Of a DNA stretch of 64,000 nt, positions 45,401-50,274 are shown in pieces. Numbering within the stretch: position 1 is the first letter of the stretch; each line of letters starts with the position of its first letter. Position numbers and translations under genes: made by a program. The stretch is from Lytechinus pictus. Taxonomy: Eukaryota; Echinodermata; Echinoidea; Temnopleuroida; Toxopneustidae. Below the pieces are notes generated by a model. The model had not been told where the DNA came from and did not search any database. It saw only the letters and a list, made by a program, of their open reading frames with translations. The stretch covers positions 15,536,917 to 15,600,916 of the forward strand of contig NC_087261.1 of assembly GCF_037042905.1 (NCBI RefSeq), written 5' to 3'.

Positions 45401-45682
45401 CTGGCGGACTTGCGATGTAAGCCTTAATGCTGCTGTGTTCATCAAAAGTTTATCGGAACATTTTCACTGTTCAGAACAGAACATTTAATTCAATTCAATT
45501 TGATTCAATATTACATCAATCAACTTACCTCCATTCATCTGACACGATATGGGGGAAACAAGTGCCATAATGACAGGAATAATCCCATTAAAACCGTTGC
45601 AACACCTCTTCTTCAAAAGTCCGTACATGCTAATCTCCATATTCCAAAATATTTCAACAAGTGTGCCAACGAAACTATTCAC
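6552..45682 (-). CDS. Gene B: SRCR-WSC-CCP type I transmembrane receptor with ITAM-like tail (about 593 aa, 8 exons)
   Basis: Exons in transcription order: 45682-45529 (signal peptide, least certain), 18254-18027, 16324-16244, 14100-13807, 13233-13039, 12192-12055, 9360-9273, 7155-6552. Phases chain as 1,1,1,1,1,1,2, exactly as in gene A, for 1782 nt including the stop. Predicted order from the first ATG: leader to about 48, SRCR about 52-154, WSC 155-252, CCP 253-317, Ser/Thr stalk 318-363, transmembrane helix about 367-389, tail 393-593. The tail has YASI-x8-YENI, which fits the immunoreceptor tyrosine activation motif. The inferred role is a surface recognition receptor signalling through SH2-containing kinases; the ligand is unknown. 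The first intron is about 27 kb and full of transposons, so extra exons there are possible although the domain set already equals that of gene A. Confidence 0.75.
7156..9272 (-). other. Gene B intron 7
   Basis: Contains an A-rich low-complexity tract at about 7960-8090 preceded by a C run, another C run at 8601-8612, and at about 8750-8960 a cluster of short direct and inverted repeats of TGTGAACAC/GTGTTCACA type that may be a decayed MITE. No further exon seen. Confidence 0.5.
9273..9360 (-). CDS. Gene B exon 7: transmembrane helix
   Basis: 88 nt, phase 1 in and phase 2 out, acceptor ATTTTCAAG, donor GTAAGA. It encodes GEMIGVIAAIPATVLLVTSV followed by IVVAVIRKQR, one hydrophobic helix and a basic stop-transfer end. 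No acidic or basic residue sits inside the helix, so obligate pairing with an adaptor through a charged membrane residue is not suggested. Confidence 0.82.
9700..9948 (-). repeat. tRNA-derived SINE (family 1), minus strand
   Basis: Read on the minus strand the element starts with a tRNA-like head at about 9948-9880 (TGGTCTAGTGGTTCCGACTC as A-box region, GTTCGAACCCC as B box), then a body shared with the copy at 15.85-16.12 kb (CCCAGGTGAAGTGAATGGG-type block), and ends in an (AAT)n tail near 9705. It lies in intron 6 of gene B. Confidence 0.7.
10092..10548. repeat. 457-bp direct repeat, copy 1
   Basis: About 98-99 percent identical to 11547-12004 (a handful of substitutions and one A/T-run indel over 457 bases). 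It begins GGTGCCATGAGCC and ends GCGCGTGACAC. The 63-residue frame inside is identical in both copies, which only reflects recent duplication. The spacer between copies lacks an obvious primer-binding site or polypurine tract, so an LTR element is not well supported. Confidence 0.8.
11035..11110. repeat. (CT)n microsatellite
   Basis: Run of CT dinucleotides with few interruptions, preceded by a C tract at about 11002-11013. Confidence 0.9.
11547..12004. repeat. 458-bp direct repeat, copy 2
   Basis: Second copy of the unit at 10092-10548. It ends 50 bases from the stalk exon of gene B (12055), so the insertion or duplication abuts a coding exon and its weak GTTCGT donor. A diverged inverted copy is at about 47060-47500. 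Confidence 0.8.
12055..12192 (-). CDS. Gene B exon 6: Ser/Thr-rich stalk
   Basis: 138 nt, phase 1 in and out, acceptor TTTCTGCAG, donor GTTCGT (weak). It encodes VEETTVSTIDATNSSSTIDP and TSGTAPPTRDILKLN, a low-complexity juxtamembrane segment containing one N-glycosylation sequon (NSS). It corresponds in position and phase to the Thr/Pro stalk exon of gene A. Confidence 0.75.
12193..13038 (-). other. Gene B intron 5
   Basis: Contains C or G homopolymer tracts at about 12447-12459, 12828-12837 and 12900-12911 but no feature I can name. Confidence 0.4.
13039..13233 (-). CDS. Gene B exon 5: CCP/sushi domain
   Basis: 195 nt, phase 1 in and out, acceptor GTCTTACAG, donor GTGACT. It encodes CLDPGRPRNGRRAGNWF, VTFECQEGHRLRGHETLQC and VTWSQSTPSC, so the four cysteines and the Trp near the end are present. 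The poly-pyrimidine tract before the acceptor is unusually long and is an imperfect (CTT)n run. Confidence 0.9.
13505..13700 (-). repeat. tRNA-derived SINE (family 2, tRNA-Met-like head), minus strand
   Basis: On the minus strand the head reads GGCTCAGTGGTAGAGCG, then CTCATGA in the anticodon position (CAT) and GGGTTCGATCC as B box (about 13696-13627), followed by a body that ends near 13505 in GCAGGGCCTGCTGG. It is in gene B intron 4, between the WSC and CCP exons. A related 3' body with an AGGGCTACCCTGCTG block is at about 57070-57120. Confidence 0.75.
13807..14100 (-). CDS. Gene B exon 4: WSC domain
   Basis: 294 nt, phase 1 in and out, acceptor GCTGTTGTAG, donor GTAAGA. It begins PDYVGCFHKPNSS, contains TVDACLRNCRDGGFPFAWTF and CGCGKYND, and ends SDMISVYN, the usual WSC close. 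It has ten cysteines where the WSC pattern expects eight; the extra pair is in the segment VCSCPCGG...ETCGGPTC. Confidence 0.9.
14450..14503. repeat. (GA)n and G-tract simple repeat
   Basis: CT then GA dinucleotides forming a short hairpin (CTCTCTAGAGAG), followed by a run of about 13 G. Confidence 0.85.
14750..14945 (+). repeat. tRNA-derived SINE (family 3, tRNA-Leu-like head)
   Basis: The head at 14750-14822 has a perfect 7-bp acceptor stem (GTGCCGT/ACGGCAC), A box GTGGCCAAGTGGTCTAAG and B box GGTTCGATCCC, followed by CCTATGCCCGTGAGCAAGGC, a block shared with the copy at 21.26 kb. The presence of this unrelated-to-tRNA body in two places makes it a SINE rather than a tRNA gene. Confidence 0.8.
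15054..15290. mobile_element. 237-bp MITE with CACTGCAAAAACTC termini
   Basis: The ends are inverted: CACTGCAAAAACTCTGGTGT at the left and ACACCGGAGTTTTTGCAGTG at the right. Subterminal GATTTAACACCAG and GTCCACACCAGAGAAG blocks are also inverted. The element is flanked by CA on both sides. Non-autonomous, no coding capacity. Confidence 0.75.
15300..15540. repeat. Dispersed repeat R, copy 1 (others at about 22.91-23.16 and 27.96-28.23 kb)
   Basis: Three places share a block of the form CGACATATTTGCAATTTTC, GTCAGCTCTGAAAC, ACTGCTG and a following CAGCAATTTTCGACAAAGAC-like block ending near TTTGACGGG. The copies are diverged. No termini or coding content recognised. Confidence 0.5.
15780..16121 (-). 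repeat. tRNA-derived SINE (family 1), minus strand, with (AAT)n tail
   Basis: On the minus strand: tRNA-like head at 16121-16052 (GTGGCCCAGTGGCTCAGTCG, then TTCGAATCCCAGCC), a conserved body shared with 9.70-9.95 kb, and an (ATT)n tail at about 15780-15855. It is in gene B intron 3. Confidence 0.75.
16244..16324 (-). CDS. Gene B exon 3: SRCR domain, second part
   Basis: 81 nt, phase 1 in and out, acceptor TATTTTTAG, donor GTGAGT. It encodes ESRLVDCSYQDLPDC followed by VVGFGAAVICQ, supplying SRCR cysteines four to six. The length is nearly the same as the matching exon in gene A (84 nt). Confidence 0.87.
17003..17174. mobile_element. Palindromic MITE, CACTGTAAAA family, copy 1
   Basis: 172 bp, nearly a perfect palindrome: the left arm (AAGTGCTTGTATAGTGACTG) and right arm (CAGTCACTATACAAGCACT) pair around a TAGTTTAAATTTGAACTA centre. 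It is about 95 percent like the copy at 36680-36845. Flanked here by CA rather than TA. Confidence 0.85.
17213..17430. mobile_element. 218-bp MITE with GGCGGCGGAAGC inverted termini
   Basis: Inverted ends GGCGGCGGAAGC and GCTTCCGCCGCC enclose G tracts, CCCCCCTAAATTT blocks repeated three times, and an AT-rich centre. No clear target duplication. Confidence 0.7.
17464..17560. mobile_element. Truncated copy of the 61.2-kb MITE
   Basis: CACTGTCAAAAATATTGGGT onward matches the left arm of the element at 61248-61493 (TAATTATGTGTCCAACCAAT block). Only the left arm is present. Confidence 0.6.
18027..18254 (-). CDS. Gene B exon 2: SRCR domain, first part
   Basis: 228 nt, phase 1 in and out, acceptor CACCCCACAG, donor GTAGGT. 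The translation begins LQLRNGSYLHEGIVEEF, then NEWINFCVDGFDAQEARVVC (SRCR cysteines one and two) and YYAVSLDC (three). A competing GTGACG donor four bases on would give phase 2 and break the join to exon 3. The Tyr/Trp spacing is more divergent than in gene A. Confidence 0.88.
18385..18756. repeat. (CTA)n microsatellite
   Basis: About 370 bases of CTA/CTT triplets, beginning 130 bp upstream (in gene B orientation) of the first SRCR exon. Confidence 0.95.
20217..20389. mobile_element. CACTGTAAAA-terminated MITE, different interior
   Basis: 173 bp, starts CACTGTAAAAAACG and ends TTTTTTTTACAGTG, flanked by TA on both sides. The interior is AT-rich and unlike the 17.0-kb family, so the termini are shared by several non-autonomous families. 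A longer relative may occupy about 19155-19999 (ends ACACCGTAAAAATACC and TTTTTTACAGTGTA). Confidence 0.75.
21260..21440 (+). repeat. tRNA-derived SINE (family 3), second copy
   Basis: Head at 21260-21333 with acceptor stem TGCCGCG/CGCGGCA, GGCCGAGTGGTCTAAGGCGC and GGGGTTCGATCCCCGG. The body matches the copy at 14.75 kb (CTATGCCCGTGAGCAAGGC, then AATGGAAATGCTATGTG). This copy has the better-preserved cloverleaf. Confidence 0.8.
22225..22745. repeat. Large inverted-repeat (fold-back) element
   Basis: The left part has TTTGTGACGTCATATGCGAG then CAGCTTGCCC; the right part has its inverted equivalent AGCTGCTCGTATAGTCATGACGTCACAA. Outer blocks are also inverted (AAACTTGATTAGAATTTATT against AATAAATTCTGATAATTTTC). 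Each arm carries a TGACGTCA palindrome. A related fragment is near 32.04-32.18 kb. Confidence 0.6.
23168..23830. repeat. Exact tandem duplication, 332-bp unit
   Basis: The segment starting TTCAAAACATTTACCGTG at 23168 recurs at 23500 and, by eye, is identical through AGAAAAATGTAAA in both copies. Each copy includes GGATGCGTCGTGCGTCGCGG. The second copy ends near 23827. Identity implies a recent duplication or assembly artefact. Confidence 0.85.
23879..24705. mobile_element. Truncated copy of the 28.8-kb hAT-like element
   Basis: From GACGGATCCAGGGGGGCC through the C tract, the GAATCTTTCATGTCACTATA block and several TCGCGCTCGCA motifs, the sequence parallels 28773-29640 closely and then diverges near 24705. 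The right terminus is missing. Confidence 0.7.
24893..26614. mobile_element. hAT-like non-autonomous element with exact 8-bp target duplication and internal GCGAGCGCGAAGCGCGAGC array
   Basis: Flanked by ATATGAAC at 24885-24892 and 26615-26622. Inverted ends CACTGGCGTAAATCCGTG and GGGATTTACGCCAGTG. The interior has a roughly 104-116-bp repeat, each unit marked by a GC-rich motif at 25155, 25259, 25375 (decayed), 25489 and 25604. There are long G and C tracts near each end and no transposase frame. A second GTGGCATACCGTGGG...GGGG terminus at about 25003 and TAGTTACGCCATTG at 26173 suggests a nested related element. Confidence 0.85.
27327..27430. repeat. (TA)n microsatellite
   Basis: About 100 bases of TA dinucleotides with two short interruptions. 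Frames of alternating Ile/Tyr across it are artefacts. Confidence 0.95.
27765..27926. mobile_element. Palindromic MITE with about 55-bp inverted arms
   Basis: Left arm GCTGCAGTCACATTTCCCCA, CGACCGCCGTACG, GAGTCGAAAACAGCCGTTTTA; the right arm has TAAAACGGCTTGTTTTCGAC, GCGGTCGTAGG and GAAATGTGACTGC. A copy boundary duplication is not evident. Confidence 0.75.
28773..30527. mobile_element. hAT-like non-autonomous element with TCGCGCTTCGCGCTCGC array
   Basis: Flanked by GTGTGCAT (28765-28772) and GTGTGAAT (30528-30535), a 7/8 match. Inverted ends AGGCGGATCCAGGGG and CTGGATCCGCCCCTG. The interior carries about 10 copies of the GC-rich motif (for example near 29698, 29975, 30092, 30320) spaced 100-120 bp in AT-rich DNA, in the opposite orientation to the array in 24893-26614. 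A retrotransposon-like tail (TTTATTGATCAAAATATAAA) is inserted near 29390. Confidence 0.75.
30600..30835 (+). repeat. tRNA-derived SINE (family 4, tRNA-Val/Ala-like A box)
   Basis: Starts GTGTGTTGGCTCAGTTGGTAGAGC, then CGTCTCACAACCGAGAGGTC, the A-box half of a tRNA; the B-box region is degraded (GGGAGTGGGAGCCCC). The body (GGGATAGAGGCCCGTCGATA, GGCTGCCGGGCCCACG) is not tRNA sequence. Confidence 0.65.
31053..31453. mobile_element. 401-bp hAT-like MITE with exact 8-bp target duplication
   Basis: Flanked by GGTTTATG at 31045-31052 and 31454-31461. Ends CAGGTGCGGATCCAGG and CCTCGATCCGCCAGTG are imperfect inverted repeats related to those of the 28.8-kb element. No coding capacity. Confidence 0.85.
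34627..34955. mobile_element. MITE with GGGCCCGTTGCAGAAA termini, left end tandemly duplicated
   Basis: TAATCAGCTTGTAGGGTACT and the following GGGCCCGTTGCAGAAA occur twice, 132 bases apart, and TTTCTGCAACAGACCC closes the right end. Between are repeated GACTTGCGTTTGATTTTT units. The next element starts four bases later. Confidence 0.65.
34959..35117. mobile_element. 159-bp MITE with GGGGAGTGTTTCAT termini
   Basis: Ends GGGGAGTGTTTCATCAA and TTTCATGAAACGCTCCCC are inverted; inner blocks CATCCGACAAGTTGTCAGA and GTCCGACAAGTCC pair as well. It produces a spurious 113-residue minus-strand frame. Confidence 0.7.
35257..36602. mobile_element. CAGTGGCGTA-terminated element with internal tandem monomers
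   Basis: Starts CAGTGGCGTAATTATT near 35255 and ends ATACGCCACTG near 36601. Between about 35.35 and 36.25 kb it has six or so degenerate units of 120-160 bp, each with a TTGACCGATTTTGATT block, a CTGGTAGAGCTGCATGAGGT block and an ACACAGAATTT block. No target duplication was visible, unlike the 24.9-kb element with similar ends. Confidence 0.6.
36680..36845. mobile_element. Palindromic MITE, CACTGTAAAA family, copy 2
   Basis: 166 bp, same palindrome as 17003-17174, with intact termini CACTGTAAAAAATGAAGTGC and its complement, flanked by TA on both sides. A TA target duplication points to the Tc1/mariner superfamily. Confidence 0.88.
37278..37970 (-). pseudogene. Tc1-type transposase, more heavily truncated (left copy)
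   Basis: 230-residue frame whose real homology begins at AQCVPLTPAHRRIRLNWARE. It matches the right copy at nearly every residue (differences include HVRWT/HVIWT, SRFSL/SRLSL, GGGH/GSGH). It retains the DD34E catalytic core but has lost both DNA-binding helix-turn-helix motifs. Confidence 0.88.
37940..38896 (+). pseudogene. Tc1-type transposase, N-terminally truncated (right copy)
   Basis: 318-residue open frame. The part from MGVSHSVISRA onward is the second helix-turn-helix region and the rest of a Tc1 transposase, ending GHTRY. Catalytic residues are all present: Asp in FTDESR, Asp in FMDDNARAHR, and Glu in SPDLNPIEHVWD, with exactly 34 residues between the second Asp and the Glu (DD34E). 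About the first 40-50 residues, including most of the first DNA-binding helix-turn-helix, are missing because the copy joins the other arm; the first ATG lies in the junction. Probably not functional as encoded. Confidence 0.88.
39385..39933. mobile_element. 549-bp hAT-like MITE with exact 8-bp target duplication
   Basis: Flanked by AGATAAAT at 39377-39384 and 39934-39941. Ends CCCGGGGGGGGGGGCACTC and GAGTGCCCCCCCCCCGGG are inverted, with further inverted blocks (GGGTATGTGCCGCGG against CCGCGGCACACCCCTACC). The interior repeats a CCGTTCC(A/G)AGG-type motif many times in one orientation. Several overlapping frames across it are artefacts. Confidence 0.85.
42183..42424. mobile_element. Possible MITE with CACTGTGTAATCTTACA left end
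   Basis: Begins CACTGTGTAATCTTAC and ends CCAACAGTG before TA, with internal TCTGTAAAATCT repeats. It is preceded by a short (CA)n run (42126-42146). Termini resemble the CACTGTAAAA group but are imperfect. Confidence 0.4.
42425..42547 (+). CDS. Possible orphan exon, phase 1-1 (unrecognised)
   Basis: On the plus strand a 123-nt interval lies between a pyrimidine-rich acceptor (TTTTTTTCCAACAG) and a donor GTGAGC, in phase 1 at both ends. It would encode YRTVSSPSDDENYG, INMALEQCKVSLKEEPWPQTC and a short end, with a Cys-Trp-Cys spacing faintly like the second half of a CCP domain. The acceptor seems to lie in the end of a MITE. It may be a relic exon or chance; I found no partner exons on this strand. 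Confidence 0.25.
44630..44840. repeat. AT-rich repeat tail ending in an 18-bp perfect inverted repeat
   Basis: CCCAGTGCATCAGTTGGT at 44742-44759 is the exact reverse complement of ACCAACTGATGCACTGGG at 44821-44838, enclosing 61 GC-richer bases. The preceding (TTTA)n and AT-rich sequence resembles the 3' end of a non-LTR retrotransposon read in reverse. Confidence 0.5.
45032..45183. mobile_element. 152-bp MITE with GCAGGGGCCG termini
   Basis: Ends GCAGGGGCCGTGGAAGC and GTTCCGCGGCCCCTGC are inverted and enclose long G and C tracts. It sits about 350 bp downstream of the gene B signal-peptide exon, inside intron 1. Confidence 0.7.
45529..45682 (-). CDS. Gene B exon 1 (putative): signal peptide
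   Basis: An open minus-strand frame has ATGs at 45682, 45640 and 45628. From the third, MYGLLKKRCCNGFNGIIPVI runs into MALVSPISCQ: a basic n-region, a hydrophobic core and a small-residue cleavage site. It ends at a consensus donor (GGAG|GTAAGT) in phase 1, which the SRCR exon of gene B needs (G + AG = Glu). It lies about 4.6 kb downstream of gene A and nothing else on the minus strand in the intervening 27 kb looked as good. The link across that intron is inference. Confidence 0.5.
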
Positions 45683-48600
45683 GTCGATTAAAAAAAATAG
45701 AAGGGGAAATATGAATCCACCCAGTGTATGTCTCGATAGATTCCACAGCGACAGTTAGTAGCCTATCTGTTCATGTGGCTGCCTATGTTACGAATAACCT
45801 AGGGAAGGGGGAAGCGTGTAGTGTTGTAATGTAGGGGTAGAGCGAAGGCTCGAGTCCCTCGAGTGCGGATAGCGACTCATCAATCAACGGTGTATCCGCA
45901 AGTCCATCTAACCTAGGTCTAAGCTAAACCTATCTACTGGTTAGTGGTTGCTGGCCGCTCAGTGTAGCTTTAACGGGAATCGACTGCCTGCATAATGCTA
46001 CGATATATATTCGTAGGGTCTATAAGGGGTGCTCCTGAGAGACCTTCACCAGCTGAAAAGGGTATGATTAAAGGGGGTCTATCGTAATAATGCATGTGTT
46101 TTCGGGACCAACATTTAATTGTTATGGGATGATTTTTTTATTGGATTCAAATAAAAGGAGTGAATGCATTTCATGCTTACCCCTGTTTTGTACTTCTTGT
46201 TTTAGACAGAAAGGAAGAAATAGAACATTAAATCACAAACTAGAAACACATGCAGATTTCGTAATGTTTCGATGGCCAGAAGAATTTTTTTTTGATAGTG
46301 CAAAGAAAAATTATAGTAATAGTCAGTTTTTATATTGGACACGTCAAATTTCTAGTTATGCAGTGCATATCGCATAGTATAACCCTATGCGCTTCGTGCA
46401 AGTTCAGTCATTTGCCAAAATTAATTGAATCGAAAAAGAATCGCGAACCGACGTAGGGTGTACCGTCACGTGAGGGATGTCCAAGAAAAGAGAGGGCACT
46501 CTCTTACCTACCAAGAGTACAGGCGTCCAACATATTAAACCAAGTAGAAAAATTCACACCTTACCCGAAATGCAACTTTTTTGCGACGGATTAAAAAAGT
46601 ACATGAAAGGGATTTTTAATTGGTCCTTGGTCTTGTATAGGTATTGAGTACCATTCCCAAGCAACAACATCTTGATTGTCAATAATTATTAGATTGTGAC
46701 GTTTATCTTACAGAACGCGGGAGATCTAACTTGTGTCGACGTGGGCATATTAAGCCGTTCCACCATTAAATCTTTAAAAAATGTGTCGTTAACTTTTCAT
46801 GTCACCAGTTTGCATTGGTCAATTGCACCATGGTGCACGGTTCCTTTCATCACGGTCATGACGGTAGTTCTGAAGCTGACGTGACGCCGTCTTCAAACTA
46901 CATCCAAAAGTGGACTCATTCCGAGCCGGCATCAGTCTGGCTCTCAAAAAGGGGGTGATACACATAAGTCGAGCCGCCTCTGATGCCGGCCTCAGTCTGC
47001 TTTCGGCGTATGTGTATCACCACCCAAATACGTATAGGTATCACAGGCCTAATTAATTTCCCATAGACTCGTGTGTTAAAGTGGCACTTAAAAAGAATTC
47101 ATAAAAATAAGGAGGAAATTCGAGGGTTGAATGTTTACTACCAGTGGATAGGATAAATGTCTGACATTCCATATCTGACCAGAAAAGGGTACCTCGACCG
47201 GCTCCTTTTAAAAATAAATCAGTATTTATGAAGACTACACCTGACGTGATCAAATTCATCACTTGAGAGAGTAAAATGGCCCTAATTCTTCCGCCAGTAA
47301 AAATATAGTTCCATAGTGGGGATATATCTTTCCACTTGTGAAAAAGGAAGTTCAGTAGGTACCTTCCCTAGAATCAGTGTTAGATTGTCAGTCATATTCA
47401 TTCATTTTTGTCAATAAGCAATATCAAATTTAGAAATTGAGCTATGGGTTGGCTCGAATGAATATCTTTTGCCTGCCAGTTGTGATTAGGCCCGTGCAAC
47501 CTAAATGTACGACAGCCCCTTTTGAGAGTACGCAAAGGTATAGGTTAGTACAAATCATTGCCCTAAATAAAGATATTGTTTAAGACTAAAAGCACGTATT
47601 ATACAGTGATCTAGGGACTCCAAAGGTTATTCAAGGAATTGTTTTGGACAGCTTTTGTTCATAAACTTCCGATGGCTATATGGTGATATAAGTAGCTCCT
47701 GGTCTCATCCTGGTTTTCCTGTTCAAACTAGTCTTTCATCAGATCATTCACCCCCGGCCCCAATATTGATCCGCGTTACATACGTCAATCTACATATTAA
47801 AAAGTTAGAAACTGATATAAAAAAAACCGCCGTGATGACAAAATATACCTCAAAGTTATGTCCAACAAATTGAGAAGGTAACAAAAAGGATATGAAGGGA
47901 ACGTAGAATAACAAAAAATAAAGTGGCCACAGTGACCATTCCAGATCGAAGGTCAAAGACCATAACTGATCCATTAATATTCTGGGGCATTTGTAAATGG
48001 AATTAAACTGTCAATTTAAGAGGGGCGAATCCGCAATTTCCAGAACCAAAGGGGGCACAGAAACAAAGCCATTTTGTCGACGTTATCATTATTTTTTGTA
48101 AAATATTTTACTATAAAATCAAAGGGACACATCATAATATAATATAGGAGGGTCACAATGCAAAATTTTAACAATAATTTGGAGGACGTGCAACCTCCAC
48201 CCCCACCCCCAGTCTATCTACTGCGGTGTAATATTGGACAATGAGAAAAAGGTTTATATAGCAATCCCTCGATTCGCAAATAGTAGATAAAAATAGTAAC
48301 AATTATGGGAACGGACATGAAATAGTAGAACCGTTGAATTTAGAGCCCATCTAAACCGGTTGGGTGACACAATTACCTTCCCCTTTTCCTCCTACAGGAA
48401 AGGACTGATGACTGGTTTCTCAATCATATTCTTTTTTTTTCTCATAAAATTTGTATAGTTACAGTTACCATGGTTACAAAAACATCAACATTGATTTCCA
48501 TTTTAGGACGCCTATCATGGCCACTGTTTGTATCGTGTGTAGATGAGTAGAGTATTACAATAATATCATCATCTGATCATCGAAATGACAAATGTAAAAT

Positions 48601-49983
48601 ACTGTTGGGATTTTTAAATATTATTATCGTATCTGTACTTCCTTTCACTACAAAGGGTTCGTAGGCAATTAATTGCATTTTATGAAAACTTGTGTTCGAA
48701 CCATCGGGAAGAAAACGATGCTTAAGGGATAGGAGACCTTCATTATTTTCTACAGAATGGTTTCATCAAATAATGCAAATTTGCTTATACCCATTTTATG
48801 ATAAAGAGTTTTGAATTCTTAATCATTAAAGGATTCTGGTAATAATCGCGTTAACTTTACTGAAATCAATCGTCACTTCTTCAACATGGATCAATCCCTT
48901 ACCCAAGTGACGTACAAATAGGGGCGGCCTTGGGCCATTGACCTCCAAAAGTGTTTAAAACTAAGAAAAAATCAAAAGAAAGATATTATTTTTTTTAATT
49001 AGTCAAAATCTATTACGAAATTTGCTCGTTTTTGAAAATTTGGCCAAATGTGCCATATTATGTCTGGCCAATCAAAGTGGCTCCTTTTTTACCCCTACCC
49101 CTCGTCCCTTTGTTCTCCCTGTAGCTTCTCCTAACTATTCTCTCTCTCTCACACGTACACACCCACACCCTTCACACACCATGTAGCACACAAACAAACA
49201 CATTTTAACTCCTGCTGCTTCGGTCTTGTTCTTCCTCTCCCGTAAATTCCTATATTCCTTTTTTTTTCCTTCCCAATTTTTCATTTTTTTTCCTTATTTT
49301 TGGCACACCAATACGATGCAAATAACCATGAAATGTTTTATTAGTATTCACCTGCTCTCCGTTTTATCATTACGCTATAATCAGTATTGTACACAAAATG
49401 ATTCAACCCCAGGTAAACCCACAGACTCGCCCCTAAAATTACCGCCGAAATTAAATCATGTCTGACTCGAGTTTCACTCGATATCCTATAACAACAATTA
49501 GACTGACCTGTCTGGCTTGTCAAAAGGTGCATTGCATACTCATTAGAAATACATCCGAATTGTCATAAGTTGTGTCGTGTTATTACTCACGGCTTCTTGT
49601 TATTGCACTGAAAACAGAGTATTTTTGTGTACTTGTATTCATACCATTGCGCTATTTTTAAATACTTGGCCGAGTCAACTTTTGCATCCCTCTCCAAAAC
49701 AGCAAAAAGGCATGTGAAAGAAAATGTGACATTTCCGGTAACATTGTAAATCGAATTGATGGCTACCAATTACATATTCTTAGACATCAAATTATTGTTG
49801 TTGTTACTGTTATTATTATCGTTGTTATCATCATCTACAATTATCAGTAATTATCAACCTTCGAAGCCCTGTAGATTTTACTCCCCCAGGAGCTGGATAG
49901 CTCCGAAGATGGCAAGGGCTGCAAGGTTGGACGTGTAATCGAGTTTAAGAGAGAATAGCAATATGAATCATCTGTTATTCACT
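45683..49983. other. Spacer between gene A 3' end and gene B first exon; presumed gene B promoter
   Basis: The first 400 bases right of 45683 are the likely 5'UTR and promoter of gene B; they are less AT-rich and hold a hairpin CTACGATATATATTCGTAG near 45999-46017. Elsewhere: an inverted pair GGTGATACACATA/TATGTGTATCACC at about 46955-47023, and the inverted repeat copy at 47.06-47.50 kb. From about 47.5 to 49.9 kb I see no feature. Confidence 0.4.
47060..47500. repeat. Diverged inverted copy of the 457-bp repeat
   Basis: The reverse complement of this interval matches the 10092-10548 unit through most of its length (shared blocks include the CTGACATTC/GATATGG and TTTACTACC/GGTAGTAAAC segments and the terminal CATAGACT block). 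It shows the unit is a dispersed family rather than a purely local duplication. Confidence 0.65.
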
Positions 49984-49989
49984 TTTATT
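49984..49989 (-). terminator. Polyadenylation signal candidate for gene A
   Basis: Minus-strand AATAAA about 285 bases downstream of the gene A stop codon, the first such hexamer I found after it. The cleavage site is not determined. Confidence 0.45.
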
Positions 49990-50274
49990 TGAAAGCGGTT
50001 CTAATTGAAATTCAGATTTGAGGAGAGGGTGAAGCATAAATAGTTTCATTTTTATGTTACAACCAACTCTTTGTTAGGCTGAAAATTTCCCTTTAAGCAA
50101 GACCATTAATCCAGACTTAAATCTCTCTAAATAACTTTCCAAAACGTACAGCGTTCGAGCAGAAATAAATGATGGACCTTCAAGTGGCTAAAATACACAA
50201 AGAAACATTGTTCTGCCATTTAGGAAACGGCCATTCCAGGGCTTTTTACCTCGCCCCTTTTCGAGTATTGGATC

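Larger units (their letters stand above)
18255..45528 (-). other. Gene B intron 1, 27 kb, transposon-rich
   Basis: I found no exon of the receptor type here on the minus strand. It holds hAT-like elements, a Tc1 composite, MITEs, SINEs and microsatellites listed separately. Stretches in which I see nothing beyond AT-rich unique-looking DNA: about 18.8-19.1, 20.4-21.2, 21.5-22.2, 26.7-27.3, 31.5-32.7, 33.0-34.6, 40.0-42.1, 42.6-44.1 kb. Confidence 0.5.
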
